Source: CAMLFJ01 sp035524955
Lineage (GTDB): Bacteria > Methylomirabilota > Methylomirabilia > Rokubacteriales > CSP1-6
Reading direction: 5' to 3'
NCBI GenBank assembly: GCA_035524955.1
Contig: DATLFG010000008.1
Coordinates: 25,353 to 89,352 of the forward strand
Length of the DNA stretch: 64,000 nt
Shown here: positions 17,860-26,284 of the stretch, piece by piece
Layout: every line of letters begins with the position of its first letter
How positions within the stretch are numbered: the first letter of the stretch is position 1
Program-made: the position numbers and the translations under genes
Notes under the pieces: model-generated
The model's database searches: none
Seen by the model: the letters and a program-made list of their open reading frames with translations, nothing else
Told to the model about the DNA's origin: nothing

Positions 17860-18828
17860 ATGCTGATGCGCAGGTTGGGTCGCACCGGGCTCAAGGTGTC
17901 GGCGTTGTGCCTGGGCGGCAACACGTTCGGATGGACGACGGACCAGAAGGCTTCCGAGGCGGTGCTCGACGCCTACGTCGAGGCGGGCGGCAACTTCATC
18001 GACACCGCCGACGTCTACTCCCGCTGGGCCCCCGGCAACACGGGTGGGGAGTCCGAGACCGCCCTCGGCACCTGGCTGACCGGTCGCAAGAACCGCACGA
18101 GCGTGCTCATCGCCACCAAGGTCTGTGGGCCGATGGGGCCGGGCCCGAACGACGCCGGTCTCTCGCGCGCGCACATCGTGGAGGGCGTGGAAGCCTCGCT
18201 CCGGCGCCTGCAGACGGACTACATCGACCTCTACCAGGCCCACTGGGACGACAAGGAGACGCCGCTCGAGGAGACGCTGCGCGCCTTCGATGACCTGGTG
18301 CGCCAGGGCAAGGTGCGCTACGTCGGCGCCTCGAACTATCCCGCGTGGCGCCTCACGCGCGCGCTCTGGGAGAGCGACCGGCACGGCTACGCGCGCTACG
18401 AGTGCCTGCAGCCCAAGTACAACCTGGTGATCCGCGACGAGTACGAGCGCGAGCTCGAGCCCCTCTGCCTGGAGCAGACGATCGGCGTGATCCCGTACTC
18501 CTCGCTGGCCAGCGGGTTCCTCTCCGGCAAGTACCGCTCGGGGGAGGCGCTGCCCAGGACGGCCCGGGCCGCCGGCGTGGAGAAGACCTACATGAACCAG
18601 CGCGGCTTCCGCGTGCTGGCCGCGGTCGAGAAGGTGGCGGCGGCCGCCAATGCGACTGCCGCGCAGGTGTCGCTCGCGTGGCTGGCGCACCGGCCGGGGA
18701 TCACCGCGCCGATCGCGAGCGCGACCTCCGTCTCGCAGCTGAAGGAGCTCGTCGGTGGGATCGAGCTGAAGCTGGATGCGGAGCAGACGGGGGCGCTGGA
18801 CCAGGCCGGCGCGTGGCGTGATGCGTAG
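17860..18828 (+). CDS. Aldo/keto reductase
   Basis: A 322-residue NADPH-dependent (beta/alpha)8 reductase. The catalytic tetrad is visible: Asp and Tyr in FIDTADVYSRW, Lys in VLIATKVCG, His in YQAHWDDKE. The start MLMRRLGRTGLKVSALCLGG and the NADP-binding end IASATSVSQLKELVGG are typical. Good AGGAG precedes the ATG. Co-transcribed with the MetE-like gene; the YghZ/Tas-like branch acts on small aldehydes or methylglyoxal, but the partner enzyme suggests a dedicated catabolic step. Confidence 0.92.
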   Translation: MLMRRLGRTGLKVSALCLGGNTFGWTTDQKASEAVLDAYVEAGGNFIDTADVYSRWAPGNTGGESETALGTWLTGRKNRTSVLIATKVCGPMGPGPNDAGLSRAHIVEGVEASLRRLQTDYIDLYQAHWDDKETPLEETLRAFDDLVRQGKVRYVGASNYPAWRLTRALWESDRHGYARYECLQPKYNLVIRDEYERELEPLCLEQTIGVIPYSSLASGFLSGKYRSGEALPRTARAAGVEKTYMNQRGFRVLAAVEKVAAAANATAAQVSLAWLAHRPGITAPIASATSVSQLKELVGGIELKLDAEQTGALDQAGAWRDA

Positions 18829-18830
18829 CG

Positions 18831-18881
18831 CCCCTCACCCTGGAGCCCCTCACCCTGCCCTCTCCCCAGAGGGGAGAGGGG
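18831..18881. repeat. Dispersed palindromic repeat family A, copy 2
   Basis: CCCCTCACCCTG is present twice in tandem, then a perfect 10-bp inverted repeat CCCTCTCCCC / GGGGAGAGGG (18858-18867 and 18871-18880) with loop AGA. It lies between two co-directional genes, and its 3' arm doubles as the purine-rich region just before the LLM GTG start. Confidence 0.8.
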
Positions 18882-18891
18882 GAGCACCGCG

Positions 18892-19836
18892 GTGACCGAG
18901 TTCGGCGTGCTGATCCCGACCCGTGAGGCCATCATGTCGGCGCGGCCGGAGACGGCGCCGCTGCTCGCGATGGCCGAGCGGGCCGAGGCCGCGGGCTTCG
19001 ACTCGGTGTGGATCGGCGACTCGATCACCGCCAAGCCGCGCCACGAGCCGCTCACGCTGATGGCGGCCATCGCGGCGCGCACGCGCCGGGTCCGCATCGG
19101 CACCGGGGTGCTGCTGCCCGCGCTGCGGAGCCCGGTGGTGCTCGCGCACCTCGTCGCCACCGTGGACCGGCTGGCCGAGGGTCGCGTGATCCTGGGCGTC
19201 GGCATCCTGGCCGACACCCCGCCCGGCCGCAAGGAGTTCACCCACGTGGGCGTGCCCTGGGAGCGCCGCGTGGGCCGCTTCCTCGAGACCATCGAGATCT
19301 GCCGCGCGCTCTGGCAGCGCGACGACGTGAGCTTCGCGGGCAAGCATTTCACGATCGACGGCGCCACCGTGGAGCCCAAGCCGCATCGCCCGGGCGGCCC
19401 GCCCATCTGGATCGGCGGCAACGGACCTACCGCGCTCCGCGAGGCCGCGCGCTTCGACGCCTGGTTCCCCACCGGCCCCGGCGTCGAGTTCTTCGCCGAG
19501 AAATTCCCCGGCGTGCGGGCGGCGGCGCAGGCGGCCGGCCGCGCCCCCGACGCGGTGACCGGCGCGGCGTACGTCACGCTCGCGCTGGATCCGAGCGCTT
19601 CGGCCGCCGGGCAGCGCCTGGATGCGTTCCTCGAGCATTACTACGCCGCGCCCGCGCGGGCCATCAAGGCGCGCCAGGCCACGTACGCCGGGCCCATCGA
19701 GGGCGCGGTGGAGTGGCTCCAGCGCTGGATCGACGCCGGCGCGCGGCACCTGGCGCTGCGGTTCGCGGGCGGCGACCAGCTGGCACAGGTGGAGGAGACT
19801 GCCGGGAAACTCCTGCCGCGGCTCAGGCGGCGGTAA
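18892..19836 (+). CDS. LLM class flavin/F420-dependent oxidoreductase
   Basis: A 314-residue luciferase-like enzyme. Motifs: MTEFGVLIPTREAIMSAR start, SVWIGDSITAKPRHEPLTL, RRVRIGTGVLLPALRSPVVL, and GGPPIWIGGNGPTALREAAR, the block that binds the cofactor phosphate. The GTG start at 18892 follows a GGGAGAGGGGGAG purine run contributed by the repeat. It ends convergently with the selenoprotein operon. F420 versus FMN cannot be decided without modelling. Confidence 0.88.
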   Translation: MTEFGVLIPTREAIMSARPETAPLLAMAERAEAAGFDSVWIGDSITAKPRHEPLTLMAAIAARTRRVRIGTGVLLPALRSPVVLAHLVATVDRLAEGRVILGVGILADTPPGRKEFTHVGVPWERRVGRFLETIEICRALWQRDDVSFAGKHFTIDGATVEPKPHRPGGPPIWIGGNGPTALREAARFDAWFPTGPGVEFFAEKFPGVRAAAQAAGRAPDAVTGAAYVTLALDPSASAAGQRLDAFLEHYYAAPARAIKARQATYAGPIEGAVEWLQRWIDAGARHLALRFAGGDQLAQVEETAGKLLPRLRRR

Positions 19837-19909
19837 CCGACCGCACCGACCCGGGTGAAGTGGCACGGCGCCGGCAACCCGGCCAATCCGCGCTGGAAGA
19901 GACCAGCCA

Positions 19910-19925
19910 CGTTCCCGCGGGAACG
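19910..19925. other. 16-bp perfect palindrome CGTTCCCGCGGGAACG
   Basis: Lies in the 109-base gap between the convergent LLM and selenoprotein genes. Perfect dyad symmetry without a T-run suggests a protein-binding site or weak bidirectional terminator; nothing else is recognisable in the gap. Confidence 0.4.
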
Positions 19926-19945
19926 CCCCGGAGCGCGAGGCTAGC

Positions 19946-21139
19946 TCAGCGCGCCACCCCGAACCCCGCCGCCTTCCAGCGCGGATCCTGGGAGGCGTCC
20001 AGGCGGTCCCGCACGCGCCGGAGGAGGTGGCCGGCCGCCGTCTCGGCCCAGAACCACCGCGTGACGTCGTCGCCGGTGGCGCCCGGCTTCATCGCGAGGC
20101 GGCCCTCGAAGTAGAGCGCCTTCCAGTCGTCGGCGCAGTAGCGGATGAAGTTGGGCAGCGGGACGTCCGCGGGGCGCTCCGCCATGTCGGGGTCTTCACC
20201 GGCCGCGAAGGCCTGGAGGAAGCGCACCACCCCGCGGAACCGCGTGGCGGGCACGCCGCTGAGGCCGAAGGCGGTGCGCCCGCCGCTCCGCGCCATCCAC
20301 TGCTCGTGGTACTGGCGCATCTGTGCGGTCTCGAGCGCCGGGTCCTCCGGCACGGAGGCCGCCGGCGCGATCGCGGACGCCTGCGCGGGGGCCGGCGGCT
20401 CCCCGCCCGGCTCCGCGTCGTCGGGGAAGTCGCGCAGCACCGGCCCTGCGGGCTCGGCGAGCAGATCGAGCGTGGCGCGGAGCACGCGGTGCTGGAGATC
20501 CGGATCGTCCGGACGGCCCAGCGCGTGGCCGAACGGGAACGGCACGAAGAGCGCGCGGGGCGGCTTCACCTTCTCGCTGTGCTCGCGCACCATGCTGATG
20601 GACGTGGTGGCGATCCCCTCGGTCTCGAGCGCGCGGGCCAGCACACCACCGGTGTGCGTGCAGAAGGGTCAGGTGGGCGTGATCAGCGCGATCGCGACGC
20701 CCTCCTCGCGGAGGCGCCGGCCGACCTCGGGCCCGGTCTCTTCCTGGATGCGCCGGAGCTCACGCTGCGCGCCCATGAACGAGTAGTGCCGGGGCGCCGA
20801 TCCGCCCAGCTCCCCCCGCGCCACCAGCTCGCGGAGCCGATCCACCGGGAACGAGATGTTGAGATCGCGCATCGTGGGCACGCGGTCGAAGCCCAGGCTG
20901 GTGTGGCTCTGGACGATGGTGGCGGCCGGCGCGTCGGCAGGGATGATTCGATACGTCTGGTCCGCGGGCCCGAACGGCCGGTCGCCGCGCCGGTGCAGCC
21001 CCGCGGTGGTGACGATGGCGAGGCGGCAGGCGGAGAGCGGCGCGGCCGGGCGGGTGAACGGGGCGGTGTCGTTGATCTGGACCGGCAGCATCAGGAGGTT
21101 GTTGCGGTTGAGCGGGGGCAGCCGGTCGAGGCGCGGCAT
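19946..21139 (-). CDS. Selenoprotein of the glycine/betaine/sarcosine/D-proline reductase (GrdB/PrdB) family, UGA-encoded Sec157
   Basis: Read as one gene of 397 residues with UGA (20669-20671) decoded as selenocysteine. The part before UGA has the family blocks IVQSHTSLGFDR, RDLNISFPVDRLRELVARGE and PRHYSFMGAQRE and ends AIALITPT. The frame continues without a shift as PFCTHTGGVLARALETEGIA, giving a U-x-x-C redox pair, then homology to the stop. A SECIS-like hairpin sits right after the UGA. About 150 C-terminal residues exceed the usual core. Starts 4 bases after the quinone oxidoreductase stop, last gene of a TPP enzyme/CoA-transferase/oxidoreductase operon. Substrate is unknown; reductive cleavage of a C-N or similar bond is inferred from the family. 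Confidence 0.87.
20641..20657 (-). promoter_or_regulatory. SECIS-like hairpin downstream of the UGA codon
   Basis: On the transcript, GCACACC and GGTGTGC pair perfectly (7 bp) around the loop GGU. The loop begins 18 bases after the UGA. Published bacterial SECIS rules ask for a short apical loop with a G in its first two positions 16-37 bases after UGA; this meets both. SelB binding is inferred. Confidence 0.75.
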
Positions 21140-21143
21140 CGGC

Positions 21144-22079
21144 TCAGCCGACCGTCAGCACGGCCTTGCCCGGGTACGTCCGGGCGATCAGGTCCGCGGC
21201 GACCTGCGCGATGTCGGTCCATGGCCGCTCCACGCTGATGTGCGGCGCGAGCTGGCCCGCGGCCACCAGATCGGCGAGGCGGCGCAGGCCGAGGGCCGCG
21301 GGCTCGTGGCCCAGCTCGGAGAAGAGGTAGAAGCCGTAGAGGGTGGTGCGGCCCGCGACGAAGAAGCTGCGGGCGTCGAAGGTCACCTCGGCGGTGGCGG
21401 AGACGCCCAGGGTGACGCAGACGCCGCCGCGCTCGAGCGCGGCCAGCGCGGTGCCGAGGGTGCGGCCGCCGACCGATTCGAGGACCAGGTCGTACTTGGG
21501 CGCGGGCGGGATCTCGTCGCCGACCGTGACCTCGTGGGCGCCGAGCTGCCTGAGCGCCGCCGCCTGATCGGCGCGGCGGGCGGTGGCGGTCACGTGCGCG
21601 CCGCCCAGGCGGGCGAGCTGCACCGCGAAGTCGCCGACGCCGCCGGTGGCGCCGGTGATCAGCACGCGCTTGCCGAGGATCATGCCGTTCTTGCCCAGGG
21701 CGTGCAGCGCGGTGAGCCCGGCCACCGGGAAGGTCGCGGCCTGGGAGAACGTGACCTTCTCCGGGAGCTCGGCGAGCGCGTGCGTGGGAACCGCCACGCG
21801 CTCGGCCCAGGCGCCCTCGGGGAGGAAGCCCACCACCCGGGCACCGACCTTGGGGCCGGAGCCCTCGGCGGCGGCGCGCTCGACGGTCCCCGCCAGGTCC
21901 CAGCCCGGGCGCCAGCCGGCGGCCGCCATCATCGAGCGCCGGACCTCGCCGCGGTTGAGCGAGATGGCGCGGACGCGGACGACGGCTTCGCCCCGGTCGG
22001 GCGCCGGGTCGGGCACCGCGCGGAGGACCAGGCGGCCGGGGGATTCGGGGTCGACGACGACGGCGCGGTTGTCGGACAT
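21144..22079 (-). CDS. Zinc-independent MDR oxidoreductase (quinone oxidoreductase-like)
   Basis: A 311-residue medium-chain reductase of the QOR/zeta-crystallin type. The N-terminal GroES-like fold is followed by KVTFSQAATFPVAGLTALHA and the NADPH-binding loop LITGATGGVGDFAVQLARLG. No structural zinc Cys cluster is present, as expected of this branch. Its ATG at 22079 has CAAGGAGAACCTC upstream. Situated between the CoA-transferase and the selenoprotein (4-base gap). Likely reduces an enoyl or quinone-like intermediate of the same pathway. Confidence 0.9.
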   Translation of the reverse strand: MSDNRAVVVDPESPGRLVLRAVPDPAPDRGEAVVRVRAISLNRGEVRRSMMAAAGWRPGWDLAGTVERAAAEGSGPKVGARVVGFLPEGAWAERVAVPTHALAELPEKVTFSQAATFPVAGLTALHALGKNGMILGKRVLITGATGGVGDFAVQLARLGGAHVTATARRADQAAALRQLGAHEVTVGDEIPPAPKYDLVLESVGGRTLGTALAALERGGVCVTLGVSATAEVTFDARSFFVAGRTTLYGFYLFSELGHEPAALGLRRLADLVAAGQLAPHISVERPWTDIAQVAADLIARTYPGKAVLTVG

Positions 22080-22098
22080 GAGGTTCTCCTTGGGGACT

Positions 22099-22144
22099 CC
22101 CCCTCACCCTGCCCTCTCCCCAGGGGGGAGAGGGAGAGTCAGGG
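22099..22144. repeat. Dispersed palindromic repeat family A, copy 3
   Basis: CCCCTCACCCTGCCCTCTCC followed by GGGGGGAGAGGG, filling the 66-base space between two genes of one minus-strand operon. Inside an operon the hairpin could reduce transcription of the downstream oxidoreductase and selenoprotein genes. Confidence 0.75.
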
Positions 22145-22145
22145 A

Positions 22146-23342
22146 CTAGATGATGCCGTCGCGGCGTAGGGATTCGATCGTGGTGGTGTCGAGGCCGAGG
22201 AGCTTGCCGTAGACCTCGGCGTTGTGCTCGCCCAGCAGGGGGGACCGGGAGACCTCGGTCGGGGAGTCGGAGAGGCGCACCGGGTTGCCGGGCATGGGAT
22301 AGGCGCCGCGCCGCGGGTGCTCGAGGTCCACGATGAAGCGGCGCTTGCGGAGATGCGGGTCGGCCAGGATCTCGGTGGAGTCGAGCACCGCGCCGCAAGG
22401 GACGCCGGCGCCGGCCATCGCCTCCATGACGTCGAACTTCGTGCGCTTCTCGGTCCACGCCTCGATCATCGCGTCGATGTCGTCGACCCACTGCACGCGA
22501 TCGCGCCGATCGTGGTAGCGGGTGTCCTCGCCCAGCTCGGGGCGGCCGACGATCGTCGTCAGCGCCTTCCACATGTCCACGGTGGCGCAGTGGATGAACA
22601 CGTAGTCGTTGGGCCCGCCGGGCCGGCAGCGGTAGATGTTCGACGGCGCCGCCGCCGCGGAGCGGTTGCCCTGGCGCGGGGCCGGCTTGCCGGTGGCGTA
22701 GCTCTCGCGCAGGTGGATGCGGAGGAGATTCACCACCGACTCCTGCTGGGCCACCTCCACCTGCTGGCCCGCGCCGGTGGCCTGACGCTGGATGATCGCG
22801 GCCAGGATGCCGATGGCGGTGTGCAGGCCCGCGCCGGTGTCGGCCAGGCCCCCGATGGCCTTGGTCGGCGGGCCGTCGGGGTGGCCGGTCATGCTCATCG
22901 CGCCCGCCATGGCCTGCGCGATCCACTCGAAGCTCTTGTACTCCGCGTAGGGCCCGCCGCCGCCGAAGCCCTTCACGGAGGCCGCGATCAGCCGCGGGTT
23001 GAGCCGGTGGAGCGCCTCCCAGCCGAGGCCCAGCCGGTCCATCGCGCCCGGGCCCATGTTCTCGACCAGCACGTCGGCGGTCTTCACCAGGTCGAGGAAC
23101 ATCGCGCGCCCGCGCTCCGATTTGAGATTCAGCGTGACGCCCTTCTTGCCGGAGTTGAGCAGCAGGAAGAACCACGCGTCCTCGCCGCGCTTGTCGGAGA
23201 GCGCGGTGCGGCCGGGCTCGCCGGTGGGCGGCTCGATCTTGATGACCTCCGCCCCGAGCCACGCCAGCATCTGGGTGCAGCTCGGTCCCGCTTCGTACTG
23301 GGTCAGGTCGAGGACACGAATGCCGTCGAGGGCCTGGGCCAT
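22146..23342 (-). CDS. CaiB/BaiF CoA-transferase family protein (class III)
   Basis: A 398-residue class III CoA-transferase related to the one at 13160-14368. Start MAQALDGIRVLDLTQYEAGP, then GAEVIKIEPPTGEPGRTALS, catalytic Asp in IGGLADTGAGLHTAIGI, and GNRSAAAAPSNIYRCRPGGP. The long upstream open frame is antisense-like and was cut at the ATG at 23342. It starts 16 bases after the TPP-enzyme stop. Pairing of this family with an oxalyl-CoA decarboxylase-like enzyme recalls the frc/oxc arrangement, but the substrate need not be oxalate. Confidence 0.92.
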   Translation of the reverse strand: MAQALDGIRVLDLTQYEAGPSCTQMLAWLGAEVIKIEPPTGEPGRTALSDKRGEDAWFFLLLNSGKKGVTLNLKSERGRAMFLDLVKTADVLVENMGPGAMDRLGLGWEALHRLNPRLIAASVKGFGGGGPYAEYKSFEWIAQAMAGAMSMTGHPDGPPTKAIGGLADTGAGLHTAIGILAAIIQRQATGAGQQVEVAQQESVVNLLRIHLRESYATGKPAPRQGNRSAAAAPSNIYRCRPGGPNDYVFIHCATVDMWKALTTIVGRPELGEDTRYHDRRDRVQWVDDIDAMIEAWTEKRTKFDVMEAMAGAGVPCGAVLDSTEILADPHLRKRRFIVDLEHPRRGAYPMPGNPVRLSDSPTEVSRSPLLGEHNAEVYGKLLGLDTTTIESLRRDGII

Positions 23343-23358
23343 GATCGAGGGCCTCCCG

Positions 23359-25005
23359 CTACGTCGTGTAGGCCGAGAACCGCACCGTCTGCGCGCGCGC
23401 CTTGGAATCGGTGATGACGTTGACCACCGCCGGCTTGCCCGAGGCGAACGCGCGCTCGAGCGCGGGGCGGATGTCGTGCGGCTTCTCCACGTACTCGCCG
23501 TGCGCGCCCAGCTCCTGCGCCACGCGGTCGTAGCGCGTGTGGCCGAGGTTGCGGCCGGGTTTGGGCAGGGGCCGCGTCCACGGCGCGTCCGCGGTCCAGC
23601 CGCCGTTGTTGCTGATGACCACGACGACCGGGATCTTGTGGCGCACCGCCGTGTCGATCTCCATCGCATTGATGCCGTAGGAGCCGTCGCCGTGGAGCAC
23701 CAGCACCTGGGCGTCGGGCTTGGCGACCTTCGCGCCCACGCCGAAGGGCAGGCCGACGCCCATCGTTCCGAACGCGCCGGAATTGAGCCGGTGGCCGGCC
23801 ACGAAGGAGGGGATGGCCTGGCGGCCGAAGTTGAGGATCTCCTGGCCGTCCACCACCAGTATGCCGTCGCGCCGCATGAAGTCGCGGATCTCCTTGCAGA
23901 GCCGCAGCGGATGGATCGGCGTCTCCTCCCGGCTCATGGCCTTGTCCTGGAGGGCGCCCTTCTCGGCGTCCAGCGTGCGCAGCTTGCCGGTCCAGGCCGC
24001 GTAGCGCCCGGGCGCGATCTTGCCGTCGGCCTCCGCGCGGAGCTGGTCCAGCACCGCGCGGGCGTCGCCCGCGATCGGCACGTCCACGGAGCGGTTGTGG
24101 CCGAGCTGGGTCGGGTTGATGTCCACGTGGATCACCTTGAGATCGGCGGCGAAGCGCGGCGGACGGCCGAACTGGATCACCCAGTTGAACCGCGTGCCGA
24201 CCGCCAGGATCACGTCGGCCTCGGTGAACGCGGTGCTGCGCGCGTTCAGGAACGCCAGCTCGTGATCCTCCGCGATGAGGCCGCGGGAGATCGGCGTGGT
24301 GTAGAAGGGGATGCCGGTGGCCTCCACGAAGGCCTGGAGGGCGGCCGCGCCGTCCGACCACCACACGCCGCTCCCCGCGATGATTACCGGTCGCTCAGCC
24401 CGCGACAGAAGGTTGATGGCCTCGCGTACGGCTGACGGATCGCCGAGGGTGCGCGGCGCGGGCTTCCACGGCCCGAGGTAGCGGACCTGTTCCTCCTCCA
24501 CCTTCTCGCCCAGGATGTCGCCCGGCATGTCGATGTACACGGGGCCGGGCCGGCCGCTGGTCGCCTGCCGGAAGGCGGTGTCCACCACGTCGGGGATGCG
24601 CCGGGCGTCGTAGATGCGCTCGGCCCACTTGGTGATCGGCTTCATCAGGGCGACCTGGTCGATCTCCTGGAAGGCCTCCATGCCGAGATAGACGCGCGGG
24701 CTCGAGCCGCCGATGGCCACCAGCGGGGCGCAGTCGGTGAAGGCATTGGCCACGCCGGTGGCCAGGTTGATGGCCCCGGGGCCCGAGCAGCCCATGGCCA
24801 CGCCGGGGCGCCGCGTCACCCGCGTCCAGGCATGCGCGGCGAGGGCCGCCGCCTGCTCGTGGCGCGTGTCGACGGCGCGGATGCCCAGCTTGATGCAGGC
24901 CGCCTCGGTCTCCAGCATGGGGCCGCCCATGAGATAGAACATCGTGTCGACACCCTGCGACCTGAGCGCCTGCGCCAGCACTTCCGATCCCGTGATGGTG
25001 GCCAT
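23359..25005 (-). CDS. TPP-dependent enzyme, oxalyl-CoA decarboxylase/2-hydroxyacyl-CoA lyase-like
   Basis: A 548-residue thiamine diphosphate enzyme of the acetolactate synthase/oxalyl-CoA decarboxylase superfamily. The catalytic Glu is in AVDTRHEQAAALAAHAWTRV, the middle domain follows near residues 190-320, and the cofactor motif runs from LVLHGDGSYGINAMEIDTAV to VVVVISNNGGW (GDG...NN). The ATG at 25005 has AAGGAGGAAAGG just upstream; the longer frame is antisense to the P450 gene and rejected. First gene of the minus-strand operon ending in the selenoprotein. With the CoA-transferase it probably splits or decarboxylates a CoA-activated 2-hydroxy or 2-oxo acid. Confidence 0.88.
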   Translation of the reverse strand: MATITGSEVLAQALRSQGVDTMFYLMGGPMLETEAACIKLGIRAVDTRHEQAAALAAHAWTRVTRRPGVAMGCSGPGAINLATGVANAFTDCAPLVAIGGSSPRVYLGMEAFQEIDQVALMKPITKWAERIYDARRIPDVVDTAFRQATSGRPGPVYIDMPGDILGEKVEEEQVRYLGPWKPAPRTLGDPSAVREAINLLSRAERPVIIAGSGVWWSDGAAALQAFVEATGIPFYTTPISRGLIAEDHELAFLNARSTAFTEADVILAVGTRFNWVIQFGRPPRFAADLKVIHVDINPTQLGHNRSVDVPIAGDARAVLDQLRAEADGKIAPGRYAAWTGKLRTLDAEKGALQDKAMSREETPIHPLRLCKEIRDFMRRDGILVVDGQEILNFGRQAIPSFVAGHRLNSGAFGTMGVGLPFGVGAKVAKPDAQVLVLHGDGSYGINAMEIDTAVRHKIPVVVVISNNGGWTADAPWTRPLPKPGRNLGHTRYDRVAQELGAHGEYVEKPHDIRPALERAFASGKPAVVNVITDSKARAQTVRFSAYTT

Positions 25006-25056
25006 GACCTGTCCTTTCCTCCTTGCTCCGTGAGGGGGTGCCGAGAAGATAGCATG

Positions 25057-25062
25057 TAGAAT
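25057..25062 (+). promoter_or_regulatory. -10-like TAGAAT upstream of the P450 gene
   Basis: TAGAAT preceded by TG (GCATGTAGAATGG) is 21 bases before the P450 ATG, with the SD GGGGAGGAG in between. This is the leadered arrangement, in contrast to the near-leaderless genes elsewhere in the window. Confidence 0.45.
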
Positions 25063-25083
25063 GGCCCGGGAGGGGAGGAGCCC

Positions 25084-26277
25084 ATGGCCGATATCCAGTT
25101 CAATCCGATGGATCCCGAGTTCGTGGTGGACCCGTACCCGATGTACCACCGCCTGCGCGCCGAGGACCCCGTCCACCACAGCCCGCTCGGCTTCTGGGTG
25201 CTGACCCGCTACGCGGACGTGCTGGCCATGCTGCGCGACCCGCGCCTCATCAAGGAGCCCATCGCGGCCTTCGTGGCCGCGCGCTTCGGGGTGGCGGTGC
25301 CCCCGGGGCTCGGGCTCTCCATGCTCGACCGCGACCCGCCGGACCACACCCGGCTCCGCGGGCTGGTCAGCAAGGCCTTCACCCCGCGGGCGCTGGAGCG
25401 GCTCCGGCCGGAGATCCAGCAGATCGTGGACGGCCTCCTGGACGAGGTCCGGGCCCGGGGCTCCATGGACCTGATCGAGGAGTTCGCGTACCCGCTGCCG
25501 GTCCGGGTCATCTGCGAGATGCTGGGCGTCCCCGTGAAGGACCACGAGCGCTTCAAGGCCTGGGGCCTCGACATCGCCCGCGGCCTCGACGCGATCATGC
25601 TGCCGCCGGACTCCCCGGTGGGCCAGCGCAGCGTCTCCGGCCGCCGCGCCCTGGCCGAGTACTTCCGCGAGCTGATCGCCGAGCGGCGGGCCGCCCCGCG
25701 CGACGACATGCTCTCGGCCCTCATCGCCGCGGAGGAGGCCGGCGACACGCTCAACGAGGAGGAGCTGCTCGCCACCTGCATCCTGCTGCTGGTGGCGGGC
25801 CACGAGACCACCGTGAACCTGATCGGCAACGGCACCCTGGCGCTGCTGCGCCATCCCGCCGAGCTCCGGAAGCTGCGGGAGCGCCCGGGCCTCATCGGCA
25901 CCGCGGTGGAGGAGCTGCTGCGCTTCGACGGGCCGGTGCAGCGCACCGCGCGCATCCCGAGCGAGGACATCACGATCGGCGGCCAGACCATCGGCAAGGG
26001 CGAGATGGTGATGCCGTTCCTGGGCGCGGCCGACCGGGACCCCACCCAGTTCCCCGATCCGGATCGCCTCGACATCACGCGCTCCGACAACCGGCACATC
26101 GCCTTCGGGATAGGCATTCATTTCTGCCTGGGCGCCCCGCTCGCCCGCATGGAAGGGCAGATCGCCATCAACACGCTGCTCGCCCGGCTGCCCCGGCTGA
26201 CCCTGGCCACCGATCAGCCGCGGTTCCGCCAGAGCCTGACGCTGCGCGGGCTCGAGGCGCTGCCGGTGAGCTTCTGA
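25084..26277 (+). CDS. Cytochrome P450
   Basis: A 397-residue soluble bacterial P450. The oxygen-activating I-helix motif is AGHETTVNLIGNG, the ExxR pair is in EELLRFDGPVQR, and the haem-ligand loop is IAFGIGIHFCLGAPLARMEG with the proximal Cys. Starts MADIQFNPMDPEFVVDPYPM, common in this broad bacterial group. Good SD before ATG at 25084. The PQQ dehydrogenase starts 7 bases after its stop. Electron partners (ferredoxin and reductase) are not adjacent. Substrate unknown. Confidence 0.95.
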   Translation: MADIQFNPMDPEFVVDPYPMYHRLRAEDPVHHSPLGFWVLTRYADVLAMLRDPRLIKEPIAAFVAARFGVAVPPGLGLSMLDRDPPDHTRLRGLVSKAFTPRALERLRPEIQQIVDGLLDEVRARGSMDLIEEFAYPLPVRVICEMLGVPVKDHERFKAWGLDIARGLDAIMLPPDSPVGQRSVSGRRALAEYFRELIAERRAAPRDDMLSALIAAEEAGDTLNEEELLATCILLLVAGHETTVNLIGNGTLALLRHPAELRKLRERPGLIGTAVEELLRFDGPVQRTARIPSEDITIGGQTIGKGEMVMPFLGAADRDPTQFPDPDRLDITRSDNRHIAFGIGIHFCLGAPLARMEGQIAINTLLARLPRLTLATDQPRFRQSLTLRGLEALPVSF

Positions 26278-26284
26278 GCCCGTG

